Shown here one piece after another: positions 1-7,131 of a stretch of 8,574 bases of DNA. This DNA is from an uncultured Alphaproteobacteria bacterium. Lineage in GTDB: Bacteria; Pseudomonadota; Alphaproteobacteria; Rickettsiales; Midichloriaceae. Positions within the stretch are counted from its first letter, which is position 1; each line of letters begins with the position of its first letter. A model generated the notes under the pieces. That model saw nothing but the letters and a program-made list of their open reading frames with translations. It was not told where the DNA came from and ran no database searches. The position numbers and the translations under genes were made by a program. The stretch is taken from contig CAIOSF010000209.1 of NCBI GenBank assembly GCA_903860855.1, positions 1-8,574 on the forward strand, in the 5' to 3' direction.

Positions 1-428
1 TGCCTGTTTTGTTGGTAGAAGATGACAAGCTCATGGGGAGGTTGCTGAAAACCGCACTGGAGCGGCGAGGTTTCACTGTCGCTATGCCAGAGTCTCTATC
101 CGAAGCTGATATAATGGCAGCGATTGAGATTGGTCAATATAGTTGCGTTATAACCGATTATCGTATGCCTTCTTGCAGCGGGGTAGAAGTGCTCGATATT
201 GTTAGAAAGATTGATGATGGCAGAGGGGACGATAAAAAGACAAAAGTTATGATCATTACCAGCGATGACCCTGAGAGTGTAAAAGTGGCTCTCAGGGAAG
301 GTGGTTGTCTAGTGGCTAATGCAGATACTGGGGGCGATTTGGAGGTGTTTTCTAAGCTGCGTAATCCTATCGATGCGATAATGAAATGCATTCAGGAGTA
401 CCCTCAATCTACCAACATAGCCAGATAA
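1..428 (+). CDS. Response-regulator receiver-domain protein (5' end at or just outside the window)
   Basis: The frame is open from base 3 and reads PVLLVEDDKLM. Bases 1-2 are TG, so the missing base could complete an ATG, giving a single-domain protein of about 142 residues; alternatively this is the C-terminal receiver of a longer protein. Counting from that presumed Met, the acidic pocket is E7-D8-D9, the phospho-acceptor is D53 in VITDYRMP, and the conserved Thr/Ser is T87 or S88 in MIITSDD. The last receiver signature, normally Lys-Pro, reads FSKLRNP, so the lysine (about K119) is kept but the proline is displaced. The stretch between Thr and Lys is glycine-rich and unusual. No DNA-binding or enzymatic output domain follows before the stop. 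Small receivers such as CpdR or DivK act in alphaproteobacterial cell-cycle signalling. A CpdR-like role is only a guess. The gene converges on mutM, with 34 bases between the stops. Confidence 0.8.
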   Translation, partial: PVLLVEDDKLMGRLLKTALERRGFTVAMPESLSEADIMAAIEIGQYSCVITDYRMPSCSGVEVLDIVRKIDDGRGDDKKTKVMIITSDDPESVKVALREGGCLVANADTGGDLEVFSKLRNPIDAIMKCIQEYPQSTNIAR

Positions 429-462
429 TGATATATAACTAATTCGTTTTCTATATAGTTGG

Positions 463-1338
463 TTATGTCTGGCATATAGGGCAGTGATAGGTCGCCCTAC
501 CTGCAAGCGATGTTTTTATGATTATGCCACTGCAACCACCGTCTCTACACATCACTCCGTTTCTTCCATAAACCGAGTGCTCCAGCTGAAATAGCCCACC
601 TATTCCATCCCCTTTGCGATAGTCTTTTATCGTTGATCCTCCAGCTGATATAGCTCTTTGTAGTATATCTTTGATTACTGGCACTAGTACATTGATCTCG
701 GACTCCATACACTCTCTGGCGATGCGTGAGGGAAGAATTCTTGCTCTCCATAGGCTTTCGCAGGCATATATATTCCCAATTCCCACAACGACCTTATTGT
801 TCATGATAAGGCTTTTTATGCTGGCTGAGCTACTAGAGCTTTTTTGATATAGATAATTGGCGGAGAGCTCCTCTTGTAAGGGCTCGACTCCTTGTTCGAT
901 TTGAGTCACAGGTCCATTTAGGATTTCAAAAGAACCAAATCTTCTTGGATCATAGTATGTTAGTAGACCATCAGTAAGAAATAGTACGACATGTTGATGC
1001 ATTTGATCGGGGTGTAGTGACGCTGCAGCGCAATGCGTTGCGGTTTCATGCAGCTGTCTATCGCCGCATTCATGAACTATAGGGGTATGGGTTAAGCGAC
1101 CGGTCATACCGAAATGGACCACAATAGTTATAATGCGATTTGCCAACTCTGTTTCAATACACAAATACTTAGCAACTCTGTGCACTTTGATAATTTTTGC
1201 GCCATACACTGAGTCAGTGGATTGAGGATAGGGCTTTCGCAAGGCTACAGTGCCAAAACTAATTGCAACAATCTTCTTGCCAAGAATTTTGTCTCTTAGA
1301 GAATTGGTTATATTTTCAACTTCTGGTAATTCAGGCAT
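463..1338 (-). CDS. mutM: Formamidopyrimidine-DNA glycosylase (Fpg/MutM)
   Basis: This bifunctional base-excision repair enzyme removes 8-oxoguanine and ring-opened purines and cleaves the abasic site. I start it at the ATG of MPELPEVE (1338) because Fpg needs the processed N-terminal proline (P2) as nucleophile, followed by E3; a longer frame from 1374 would bury it. Visible family features are K57 in HRVAKYL, the helix-two-turn-helix with VGIGNIYACESLWRA, and a C-terminal zinc finger with cysteines spaced C-x4-C-x16-C-x2-C and the GRATYHC arginine that inserts into DNA. The C-x4-C spacing, instead of C-x2-C, resembles alphaproteobacterial homologues. At 291 residues it is slightly longer than the usual 270 or so, mainly through a histidine-rich insertion around residues 92-117. 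It overlaps the 3' end of the upstream permease gene by 31 bases, so the two are probably cotranscribed. Confidence 0.95.
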   Translation of the reverse strand: MPELPEVENITNSLRDKILGKKIVAISFGTVALRKPYPQSTDSVYGAKIIKVHRVAKYLCIETELANRIITIVVHFGMTGRLTHTPIVHECGDRQLHETATHCAAASLHPDQMHQHVVLFLTDGLLTYYDPRRFGSFEILNGPVTQIEQGVEPLQEELSANYLYQKSSSSSASIKSLIMNNKVVVGIGNIYACESLWRARILPSRIARECMESEINVLVPVIKDILQRAISAGGSTIKDYRKGDGIGGLFQLEHSVYGRNGVMCRDGGCSGIIIKTSLAGRATYHCPICQT

Positions 1339-2594
1339 CGATAATACAGGATGAAAATTGCAAATATAAAACATGTAATATAGATAGTAGCACAGGCTGT
1401 TATTGGCTCCATTCCTCTGCTGGCACTCAAAATAAGAGTCATTTCCACTAAAAAATATAACAAGAAGCCACAGAGCAGTGAGCTTATGATATGAGGCTTT
1501 GAAATGCGCGGGATATACATAATAAAAGCATAACTAATTATAGCAAGTGCGAAATATAGTATTAGCATAAATACATGTTTCCCCAGATAAAATTGGTAAC
1601 GAGCTGTTGGTATTCCCATCTCAGTCGCTATTTTGATAAATCCAGTTAACTTCCATAAGCCTAACATTTCAGGTGTTATAGTGCTATTTGTCACGCTATC
1701 TAGAGAAATTGCTAAAGGAACTAGTGCGTTCTTTCTTGATTTCACAAGGCCGTTACGATCGATTGTTATATAATCACCAGCCTTCCAAGCACCGTCTCCC
1801 CATGTGATTTCAGGGCTTAAAACCTTGCCAATAAAATTACCATTTTCACTGAGAAAGAAAATACGAACATCAAGCATCGAGCTGGTAGTTCGTGATACCC
1901 TCGAAGCATTTATTATCAGCGTCTTGGCATTATCACAAACGATCTCATAGGTCTCTTTATTGAAGTTTATAGTCTTATCATGAAGCATTGAATCTATCCC
2001 TATATGGTGGGCCTCTGTGCTTAGTATATCACTTTTACCATCCGCTTTGTGATTCTTACTACTATCGAGTTTCTTATTATCTTGTTTGAACCATAATCCA
2101 GAATGGTTTAGATATACAAGACTTTTACCGTCATTTATACGAGATAGCTCTACTTTTTGATATTCTCTCAGCAAAAAACTATCAAGTGGATTTAAAACAA
2201 GAATGGAAGTTATATAATATAGTGTCACGGCAACCAAACAAGGCTTAAGCAAAGAGAAGTGTGAAGCACCCATGGATAAAAGAGCCATGCATTCCCTTCT
2301 GTGGCATAAAGAGAAATAACTCATTGCCGATATCATTAGGACGATAAATGGATTTATAATTTGAATTGTATGAAAATTCTTTAATAGAGCTAATTTTAAA
2401 GCTAGTAGTAAGGCATTGTCCTTAGATTTTGATAGATCTATAAAGTCTATCAATAAGGCTATGGTGCCAACCAAAAAAAATATAATTAACAAATTTTTTA
2501 CCCATAGCAAAATGAAATATCGATCAAATATTGTGATGATATTTGCAAAAGGGTGAGACGACTCTTTGTTTTTCATATTGAAAAATTCATACAA
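1308..2594 (-). CDS. lptG: LptG/LptF-family (YjgP/YjgQ) LPS export permease
   Basis: This is an inner-membrane subunit of the Lpt transporter, which with LptB drives lipopolysaccharide from the inner membrane toward the outer membrane. The layout is diagnostic. Three N-terminal membrane segments (about residues 28-50, 76-95, 114-135) are followed by a large periplasmic region (about 140-320) and three C-terminal segments (about 341-360, 368-390, 398-418). The cytoplasmic loop after the second segment reads HRRECMALLSMGAS, matching the R-x-E-x-x-A/L-x-x-x-G coupling motif that contacts LptB. A lysine-rich hydrophilic stretch at 171-190 looks like a lineage-specific insertion in the periplasmic domain. 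LptG fits better than LptF by overall feel only; the paralogue assignment is uncertain. Neither the ATG at 2594 nor the one at 2576 has a clear Shine-Dalgarno, so the start could be six residues shorter. The gene diverges from rplU and its end overlaps mutM. Confidence 0.85.
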   Translation of the reverse strand: MYEFFNMKNKESSHPFANIITIFDRYFILLWVKNLLIIFFLVGTIALLIDFIDLSKSKDNALLLALKLALLKNFHTIQIINPFIVLMISAMSYFSLCHRRECMALLSMGASHFSLLKPCLVAVTLYYITSILVLNPLDSFLLREYQKVELSRINDGKSLVYLNHSGLWFKQDNKKLDSSKNHKADGKSDILSTEAHHIGIDSMLHDKTINFNKETYEIVCDNAKTLIINASRVSRTTSSMLDVRIFFLSENGNFIGKVLSPEITWGDGAWKAGDYITIDRNGLVKSRKNALVPLAISLDSVTNSTITPEMLGLWKLTGFIKIATEMGIPTARYQFYLGKHVFMLILYFALAIISYAFIMYIPRISKPHIISSLLCGFLLYFLVEMTLILSASRGMEPITACATIYITCFIFAIFILYYRCLNYQKLKI

Positions 2595-2630
2595 CCATTA
2601 GGCCGAATTAACATATATCTTAAAATAAGT

Positions 2631-2645
2631 CCACCACATAGGTGG
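2631..2645. repeat. Short GC-rich inverted repeat between divergent lptG and rplU
   Basis: CCACC-ACATA-GGTGG is a perfect 5-bp stem with a 5-base loop, placed between the divergent genes and 18 bases upstream of the rplU -35 box. It could be an operator half-site pair or chance. No T-run follows on either strand, so it is not a terminator. Confidence 0.3.
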
Positions 2646-2663
2646 TAATACCTAAAACTCTAT

Positions 2664-2692
2664 TTGACTTTTTTGCTCACATACAATTTAAT
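2664..2692 (+). promoter_or_regulatory. Predicted sigma70-type promoter for rplU
   Basis: TTGACT (2664-2669) and TTTAAT (2687-2692) are separated by 17 bases; each matches the consensus hexamer at five of six positions. Initiation would fall near 2699, leaving a leader of about 35 bases before the rplU ATG at 2734. This is the only good match in the divergent lptG-rplU gap. A weaker candidate reading toward lptG (TGGACT, then 17 bases, then TAATTC) is too poor to call. Confidence 0.6.
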
Positions 2693-2733
2693 ATGACGTT
2701 CTTATTCATTAGTAGTGTTGAAACAGTTAGATT

Positions 2734-3030
2734 ATGTTTGCTGTTGTAGAACAGGGCGCCAAACAATACATGGTAAAGGTTGGCGACGTTGTAAAAATAG
2801 AAAAAGTAGAAAATGATGTCGGTAGTAATCTGGACTTTGTCAATATAGTTTTAGTTGGAAACAAAGGACTACAATCAGCTGAGAATGCCAAGGTTACTGG
2901 TGTAATTCTTGAGCATAAAAAAGCTGATAAAGTCATTATTTTCAAGAAAAAGCGCAGGCATAATTATCGCAGGAAGAGAGGGCATCGCCAGGAAATGAGC
3001 GTTGTTCGTATAACAAGTATTAGTTTATAG
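2734..3030 (+). CDS. rplU: 50S ribosomal protein L21
   Basis: L21 is a 23S rRNA-binding protein of the large subunit. The product has 98 residues, slightly short of the usual 103, and covers the whole family. The N-terminus MFAVVEQGAKQYMVKVGD matches the family's M-Y-A-V-I-x-x-G-G-K-Q-Y pattern, although the second glycine is alanine here. The C-terminal basic block KKKRRHNYRRKRGHRQ is the rRNA-contacting tail, and the final VRITSI closes the beta barrel. There is no convincing Shine-Dalgarno before the ATG, but the start fits the family exactly. rpmA (L27) follows after 123 bases, the L21-L27 pairing found in nearly all bacteria. The promoter at 2664-2692 probably serves both genes. Confidence 0.97.
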   Translation: MFAVVEQGAKQYMVKVGDVVKIEKVENDVGSNLDFVNIVLVGNKGLQSAENAKVTGVILEHKKADKVIIFKKKRRHNYRRKRGHRQEMSVVRITSISL

Positions 3031-3153
3031 TTACATATCACAGGTTAGTGATTGATATTCATATCTACTTTAAGCCGCGTGCTCTATAGTCAGCGCGTTC
3101 GTGCTGTCTTGTGTGTGGTGTTGTAGCAATTTAAAAATAGAGGTGTATTTAGA

Positions 3154-3408
3154 ATGGCAACGAAGAAAGCTGGTGGTAGTTCGAGAAATGGTCGTGATTC
3201 AGCAGGTAGAAGGCTGGGAGTCAAGATGTTTGGGGGACAAAAAGTTATCATCGGAAACATCATCGTAAGGCAGAGAGGAACAAAATTTCATCCAGGGGTT
3301 AACGTTGGAATGGGTAGGGATCATACCCTCTACGCAATGATGGATGGCGTTATCTCATTTAAAAGGGGGGCAAATGGCAGGACTTTTGTCTGCGTTTCTT
3401 CCATATAA
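3154..3408 (+). CDS. rpmA: 50S ribosomal protein L27
   Basis: L27 lies near the peptidyl-transferase centre, and its flexible N-terminus reaches toward the tRNA acceptor ends. The 84-residue product is the usual length. It begins [16 protein letters not shown], a normal Gram-negative N-terminus without the cleaved leader seen in Firmicutes. [31 protein letters not shown], split here only by reading order, covers the core family signature: G-x-x-x-x-x-R-Q-R-G-T. A Shine-Dalgarno AGAGGTG lies about eight bases before the ATG. The 123-base gap after rplU is long for this pair and shows no clear internal promoter or terminator. The following 218 bases contain the separate rplM promoter, so the L21-L27 unit probably ends here. 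Confidence 0.97.
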   Translation: MATKKAGGSSRNGRDSAGRRLGVKMFGGQKVIIGNIIVRQRGTKFHPGVNVGMGRDHTLYAMMDGVISFKRGANGRTFVCVSSI

Positions 3409-3496
3409 CTACCAGTATATTGGTTTCTTGGAGGCGATCCTAAGCTAAATGATCTTCGCAGTTAAAACCATAATTGGTAATAACTAGCTTTTGCTC

Positions 3497-3525
3497 TTGA
3501 CAATGCCAGCGGGTGTCGGAATAAT
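3497..3525 (+). promoter_or_regulatory. Strong predicted sigma70-type promoter for rplM-rpsI
   Basis: A perfect -35 hexamer TTGACA (3497-3502) is followed after exactly 17 bases by AATAAT (3520-3525), five of six matches to the -10 consensus. It is the best promoter match I found in the window. Transcription would start near 3532, giving a leader of about 95 bases before the rplM ATG at 3627. It may also feed rplK and the genes after it. Confidence 0.7.
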
Positions 3526-3626
3526 GCAGTGGTCACAATCAAAGTAAAAGTAAGCATCTAAAGAGGTGTGCTTGTATTTATTTATTATGTTAATTAATTA
3601 TCGTTATATTTTTTTGAGCAGTTTTT

Positions 3627-4073
3627 ATGTCAGGCACTTTTGTAGCCACACCCAAGTTTATCCAGAAAAAATGGTGGCTTATAGATGCGAGCGGTATACC
3701 ACTCGGCAGAGTAGCATCCAGAATAGCCATAATTCTGCGCGGCAAGCATAAGCCATATTACACTGCCAACATAAATTGCGGTGACCCGGTTATAGTAATA
3801 AATGCAGCCAGTGTCTTGATTACTGGAAATAAATTACAACAAAAGACTCTCTTTTGGCATACAGGTCATCCTGGAGGTATAAAGGAAAGGACATGGGGCA
3901 AGATCTTAGATGGTAAATATCCAGAAAGGTTAATGGAGAAGGCCATTGAGAGAATGATGCCAAAAGATAGCCCTCTTGCAAGGCAGCAAATGAAGGCACT
4001 ACATATCTTTGCTGGAGCGGAGCACACTCACCAGGGGCAGCAACCTCAGACAATTAGTTACGATAAGATTTAA
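3627..4073 (+). CDS. rplM: 50S ribosomal protein L13
   Basis: L13 is an early-assembly large-subunit protein that binds 23S rRNA. The 148-residue product spans the family (about 142-155 residues). Recognisable blocks are [18 protein letters not shown] at the start, the basic [18 protein letters not shown] segment, the [12 protein letters not shown] loop, and [28 protein letters not shown], the last containing the L13 signature region near the C-terminus. The Shine-Dalgarno is poor (GAG about eight bases before the ATG), but the N-terminus fits the family. Its TAA overlaps the first candidate ATG of rpsI by one base (TAATG), so L13 and S9 are translationally linked as in most bacteria. A near-consensus promoter lies about 100 bases upstream. 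Confidence 0.97.
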   Translation: MSGTFVATPKFIQKKWWLIDASGIPLGRVASRIAIILRGKHKPYYTANINCGDPVIVINAASVLITGNKLQQKTLFWHTGHPGGIKERTWGKILDGKYPERLMEKAIERMMPKDSPLARQQMKALHIFAGAEHTHQGQQPQTISYDKI

Positions 4074-4516
4074 TGGAAGCAATGAGAATGTCAGAAATCC
4101 TAGTAGTAAAAGCAAAGAAAAATGTGAGTTCCGATAGGGTTTATGCTACCGGAAGAAGGAAAGAGGCTTCAGCTCGCGTTTGGATATCAAAAGGTGCGGG
4201 TAAGATCACTGTAAACGGCAGAGAGATAGAAAAGTATTTTGCACGGGCTGTGCTGAGAATGATCGTAAATCAACCATTCGCTGCTACCAACACAGCTGGT
4301 CAATACGATGTGTATTGCACTGTTGCTGGTAGTGGTCTTTCTGGTCAGGCTGGCGCCGTTCGTCATGGTATTAGCAGGGCCCTGGATAAGACAGATGAAG
4401 CTCTGCACACTATCCTACGCAGCGGCGGGTTCTTGACAAGAGACAGCAGAAAGGTGGAGAGAAAGAAATATGGTAGAGCAAAAGCTCGTAAAAGCTTCCA
4501 GTTCTCTAAACGCTAA
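4073..4516 (+). CDS. rpsI: 30S ribosomal protein S9
   Basis: S9 is a small-subunit head protein whose C-terminal tail reaches the P-site tRNA. Diagnostic blocks are [18 protein letters not shown] near the N-terminus, the [20 protein letters not shown] core, and the ending [12 protein letters not shown], with the invariant terminal Ser-Lys-Arg. The first ATG (4073) overlaps the rplM stop by one base. In-frame ATGs also occur at 4082 and 4088. The sequence GGAAG at 4075-4079 sits eight bases before 4088 and is the only good Shine-Dalgarno, so the true product may lack the first five residues (142 instead of 147). rplK begins 63 bases downstream, which is an unusual neighbour for S9. Confidence 0.96.
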   Translation: MEAMRMSEILVVKAKKNVSSDRVYATGRRKEASARVWISKGAGKITVNGREIEKYFARAVLRMIVNQPFAATNTAGQYDVYCTVAGSGLSGQAGAVRHGISRALDKTDEALHTILRSGGFLTRDSRKVERKKYGRAKARKSFQFSKR

Positions 4517-4579
4517 TACCAAGAAACGAATTATATTGTGGTTTATTATTTTGATTAATTATCATGGCGCAGTTCTAGT

Positions 4580-5011
4580 ATGAAGAAGAAACAAGTTGGA
4601 GAAATAAAACTCCAGATAGCAGCTGGTAAGGCAAACCCATCCCCTCCTGTGGGCCCAGCTCTTGGTCAAAGGGGGTTGAACATTGTTGAGTTTTGCAAGC
4701 AGTTCAACGAGCGCACTAAAGATATGGAAGTTGGTATGCCAATTCCAGTTATTATCTCTGCTTACGCTGATCGTAGCTTTACATTTATCCTCAAAACCCC
4801 ACCCACTTCTTACCTTCTCAAAAAGGCGGCTGGCTTGACAAGTGGCTCTAAGATTGCTGGAAGGGAGGTGATAGGCAAAGTTCCAACATCAGAAGTGGAG
4901 AAAATTGCAGTAATGAAAATGGAGGATATGGGTATAGATTCACTTGAGTCAGCCATTAAAAATGTGGCGGGTACGGCAAGATCAATGGGAATAGAAGTAA
5001 TAGAGGGTTAA
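4580..5011 (+). CDS. rplK: 50S ribosomal protein L11
   Basis: L11 forms the base of the L7/L12 stalk, binds the 23S GTPase-associated region and is needed for stringent-response sensing by RelA/SpoT enzymes. The product has 143 residues, the usual length. The N-terminal domain carries [20 protein letters not shown]22 and P26 are the prolines of the thiostrepton-binding face. The C-terminal RNA-binding domain follows, ending [17 protein letters not shown]. The gap after rpsI is 63 bases and contains only a poor promoter match: TTGTGG at 4536 and TATCAT at 4560, spaced 18. Transcription may therefore continue from rplM, or use this weak site. In most bacteria secE and nusG precede rplK; they do not here. 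rplA follows after eight bases. Confidence 0.97.
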   Translation: MKKKQVGEIKLQIAAGKANPSPPVGPALGQRGLNIVEFCKQFNERTKDMEVGMPIPVIISAYADRSFTFILKTPPTSYLLKKAAGLTSGSKIAGREVIGKVPTSEVEKIAVMKMEDMGIDSLESAIKNVAGTARSMGIEVIEG

Positions 5012-5019
5012 TTGTCGTA

Positions 5020-5739
5020 ATGGAAAAGAAGTTAAAAGGAAAAAAACTAGACAAGAGGATGCAGAGGGCTAGGGCCTTAGTCAAACGAGATCTATATGAT
5101 CTTGAGTCTGCCTTGTCAGTACTCGAGGAATACGGGTCTAGTTGTGCGGCAAAATTTGATGAAACTGTTGAGGTTGTATTTAAGGTTGGAGTTGATCCTC
5201 GGCAGTCTGATCAGATGGTGCGTGGTAGCGTAGCTATGCCTTGTGGACTTGGTAAAGATGTAAGGGTTGCGGTATTTACTAAGCCTGAAAGACACAAGGA
5301 GGCTTTGGATGCAGGTGCTGATATCGTTGGCTATGAGGATTTGATTAGCCAAGTAAAGGCTGGACGCATTGACTTCGACACCTGTTTAGCAACTCCAGAT
5401 GTAATGCCTAAACTTGCTGCTCTTGGTAAGGTACTTGGTCCCAAAGGTTTAATGCCAAACCCTAGGCTTGGTACAGTGGCGGAAGATATAGCTGATGCTG
5501 TGAGGCGGGTTAAAGCTGGGCAAGTTGAGTTTAAGATTGAGAAAGCGGCCTTAATACATGCCGGTATTGGTAAATTGAGCTTTAAGCGAGATGCTCTAAA
5601 GACAAACGTTAACGCACTATATGAAGCTGTATTGGCCGCAAAACCAAGTGCTAGCAAGGGAATATATATGCAAAAAATGTATATCTCCACTTCTCAAGGC
5701 ATTTCGTTGTGCCTGGATTTGGCGAGCATGGTAGCGTAG
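5020..5739 (+). CDS. rplA: 50S ribosomal protein L1
   Basis: L1 forms the mobile stalk at the ribosomal E site and helps release deacylated tRNA. In many bacteria it also represses its own operon by binding the rplK-rplA mRNA. The 239-residue product is slightly longer than the common 230-235. The strongest marker is the L1 signature LGKVLGPKGLMPNPRLGTV in the middle of the protein. Other matching blocks are VEVVFKVGVDPRQSDQMVRG near residue 50 and the C-terminal GIYMQKMYISTSQG. The gene starts eight bases after rplK and ends about 14 bases before rplJ. I could not confirm an L1-binding mimic in the leader by eye. Confidence 0.97.
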   Translation: MEKKLKGKKLDKRMQRARALVKRDLYDLESALSVLEEYGSSCAAKFDETVEVVFKVGVDPRQSDQMVRGSVAMPCGLGKDVRVAVFTKPERHKEALDAGADIVGYEDLISQVKAGRIDFDTCLATPDVMPKLAALGKVLGPKGLMPNPRLGTVAEDIADAVRRVKAGQVEFKIEKAALIHAGIGKLSFKRDALKTNVNALYEAVLAAKPSASKGIYMQKMYISTSQGISLCLDLASMVA

Positions 5740-5742
5740 CAT

Positions 5743-5748
5743 AGGAGG
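5743..5748 (+). promoter_or_regulatory. Shine-Dalgarno AGGAGG deciding the rplJ start
   Basis: A full AGGAGG lies two bases before the ATG at 5751 and five bases before the ATG at 5754. The second spacing is the more usual, so I start rplJ at 5754. Confidence 0.7.
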
Positions 5749-5753
5749 TTATG

Positions 5754-6260
5754 ATGAATAGATTACAAAAGATAAAAGCTGTTGAGAAGTTACATGGTGT
5801 CTTTAGCACCGCCTCGATAGTGATTTTGGTGCATAATTTGGGTGTTGATTTCAAAAGTTTTCGTGGTCTCAGAAGAGAGATCAGAAACGCAGATGGACAA
5901 TGCTATGTAACGAAAAATACCTTGGCGAAGTTGGCTTTATCAGGCACGTCTTATGAGCATACCTTTGATATGTTCAGCGGTCCAACCGCAGTCATTTCAG
6001 GCGATAGAGATGTAGTGGGTGTAAGTAAGGTGCTTGAGAAGTTCTGTAAAGATCAAAAGATGGAGATCTTAGGCGGAGCTATGAAGGCAAACAAGCTAAC
6101 TGCAGCAGAAGTTAGTACTCTGGCATCCCTGCCATCCATAGACGAATTACGTGGTAAGTTGATAGGAATAGTAGTGGCTCCAGCAACGAAATTGGTACGG
6201 TTGTTGAATACTCCTGGTGAAATGATCGCTAGGGTTTTGGCAGAATATAGTAAAAAATAA
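5754..6260 (+). CDS. rplJ: 50S ribosomal protein L10
   Basis: L10 anchors the L7/L12 dimers to the 23S rRNA next to L11, forming the stalk that recruits elongation factors. The 168-residue product covers the family. The N-terminal domain includes NLGVDFKSFRGLRREIRNAD and the KNTLAKLAL segment, matching the family's rRNA-binding N-terminal domain. The C-terminal helix, about residues 135-168, ends TPGEMIARVLAEYSKK and provides the L7/L12-binding surface. The start at 5754 is preferred over 5751 on Shine-Dalgarno spacing; the difference is one methionine. rplL follows after an unusually long 160-base AT-rich gap. L10 with L7/L12 is a known autogenous translational repressor in E. coli, but no matching leader element could be verified here. 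Confidence 0.97.
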   Translation: MNRLQKIKAVEKLHGVFSTASIVILVHNLGVDFKSFRGLRREIRNADGQCYVTKNTLAKLALSGTSYEHTFDMFSGPTAVISGDRDVVGVSKVLEKFCKDQKMEILGGAMKANKLTAAEVSTLASLPSIDELRGKLIGIVVAPATKLVRLLNTPGEMIARVLAEYSKK

Positions 6261-6325
6261 ATAAAAAAATGATTGGCGAATTGTCTATGATTTGTTATTA
6301 AAGATCTATTGGATAATTTTCTTAG

Positions 6326-6395
6326 TTTAACTTAGGTTAAAGATTAGATTAAGAAGTAAAGCTTAGACAAAGAAAACAATTGATTTGATTCAATT
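6326..6395 (+). promoter_or_regulatory. Two hairpins in the rplJ-rplL intergenic leader
   Basis: TTTAAC-TTAG-GTTAAA (6326-6341) and AATTGA-TTTGAT-TCAATT (6378-6395) are perfect 6-bp stems with loops of four and six bases. They lie in the AT-rich gap between L10 and L7/L12. The second ends 13 bases before the rplL Shine-Dalgarno (6409-6414). Neither is followed by a convincing T-run, so they look more like mRNA processing or stability elements than terminators. The stems are AT-rich and weak, so chance is possible. Confidence 0.4.
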
Positions 6396-6420
6396 TAGAT
6401 TAATAAAAAAGGAGAAAGAA

Positions 6421-6795
6421 ATGACAGTTAATTTACAAGATATGGTTACTAAATTATCGGGTCTCACGGTGTTGGAAGCTGCTGAGTTATCGAAAATGCT
6501 AGAAGAAACATGGGGTGTGAGTGCCGCCGCTCCGGTAGCTATGGCTGCAGCTCCGGCCGCAGTGGCTGAAGTCATGATTCAAACAGAATTTGATGTAATG
6601 TTGATGGAAGTTGGGCCTAACAAACTTAATGTTATTAAGGCTGTAAGGGAGCTCAATCCGTCTGTTTCTTTACCTGATGCTAAGGCTTTAGTTGAAAGTG
6701 CCCCTAAGGCAATCAAACAAGGAGTTTCAAAAGAAGAAGCTGAGAAAGCCAAAAAAGTCTTGGAAGCTGCTGGAGCAAAGGTAGAGCTGAAGTAA
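6421..6795 (+). CDS. rplL: 50S ribosomal protein L7/L12
   Basis: This is the multicopy stalk protein that recruits and activates translational GTPases. I start at ATG 6421, which has AAGGAG (6409-6414) six bases upstream and gives the standard N-terminus [20 protein letters not shown]; an in-frame ATG at 6385 lies in the leader and would add 12 unrelated residues. The 124-residue product shows the N-terminal dimerisation domain (1-33), an alanine/proline-rich hinge (about 35-52) and the C-terminal factor-binding domain from QTEFDVML onward. [11 protein letters not shown] keeps the lysine, isoleucine and arginine of the factor-binding helix. The next turn, usually GLGLKEAK, reads PSVSLPDAK, with one residue inserted and the conserved glycines lost. 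No rpoB follows; non-coding sequence and mobile-element debris begin instead. Confidence 0.97.
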   Translation: MTVNLQDMVTKLSGLTVLEAAELSKMLEETWGVSAAAPVAMAAAPAAVAEVMIQTEFDVMLMEVGPNKLNVIKAVRELNPSVSLPDAKALVESAPKAIKQGVSKEEAEKAKKVLEAAGAKVELK

Positions 6796-7131
6796 TAGAA
6801 CTAGAAGCTCCCAGATTTAATGCGGGTCATCAAGGATAGAGGATGCTGTAAATATGGCATCCAGGAAGTTTCTAGGGCATGTGTCAGCAATTAAGCTAGC
6901 ATGTGTGAGATACACAAGAATCTACTGAGTTGGTAGCATCTAGGAGACTTCGGATTGTCTTATCGTAGCAAGTTACGATGGTTTTATGTATGTATACGAT
7001 AGTAAGAATTGATGATCAGAGTGGAAAAACAGATATGGGTTATCGACCTATTGCGGTTAAGTTAGGATTGTTTACTCGAAGATAGGTGTGGGGTTATAAG
7101 CATTAAGAGCCGTCGTGCCATGTTATGATAA
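6796..7131. other. Non-coding stretch after rplL
   Basis: This 336-base stretch holds no supportable gene. All frames are broken by stops at short intervals, and I found no trace of the RNA polymerase beta subunit that usually follows rplL. It contains a hairpin GGATGC/GCATCC at 6841-6862 (ten-base loop, no T-run), an 8-bp direct repeat GCATGTGT at 6877 and 6899, and a weak terminator-like hairpin at 6962-6985. It may be relic sequence left by rearrangement, but nothing in it proves an origin. Confidence 0.6.
6962..6985 (+). terminator. Weak terminator-like hairpin downstream of rplL
   Basis: ATCGTA-GCAAGT-TACGAT is a perfect 6-bp stem with a 6-base loop, followed by GG and TTTT. The stem is short, with only two GC pairs, and lies 166 bases after the rplL stop, so termination here would be inefficient. 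It is the best hairpin-plus-T candidate between the ribosomal genes and the transposon debris. Confidence 0.3.

Noticed and set aside
429..462. Possible bidirectional terminator between the receiver gene and mutM (AACTA/TAGTT stem)
   Set aside because: The stem is only about five AT-rich pairs with a long loop and interrupted T-runs, too weak to call.
3409..3480. Imperfect palindromes ACCAGTATATTGGT and ACCATAATTGGT after rpmA
   Set aside because: Each has only four outer pairs and neither is followed by a T-run; not supportable as a terminator or operator.
6796..7131. A degraded rpoB start after rplL
   Set aside because: No frame gives the RNA polymerase beta N-terminal motifs and stops are frequent on both strands.
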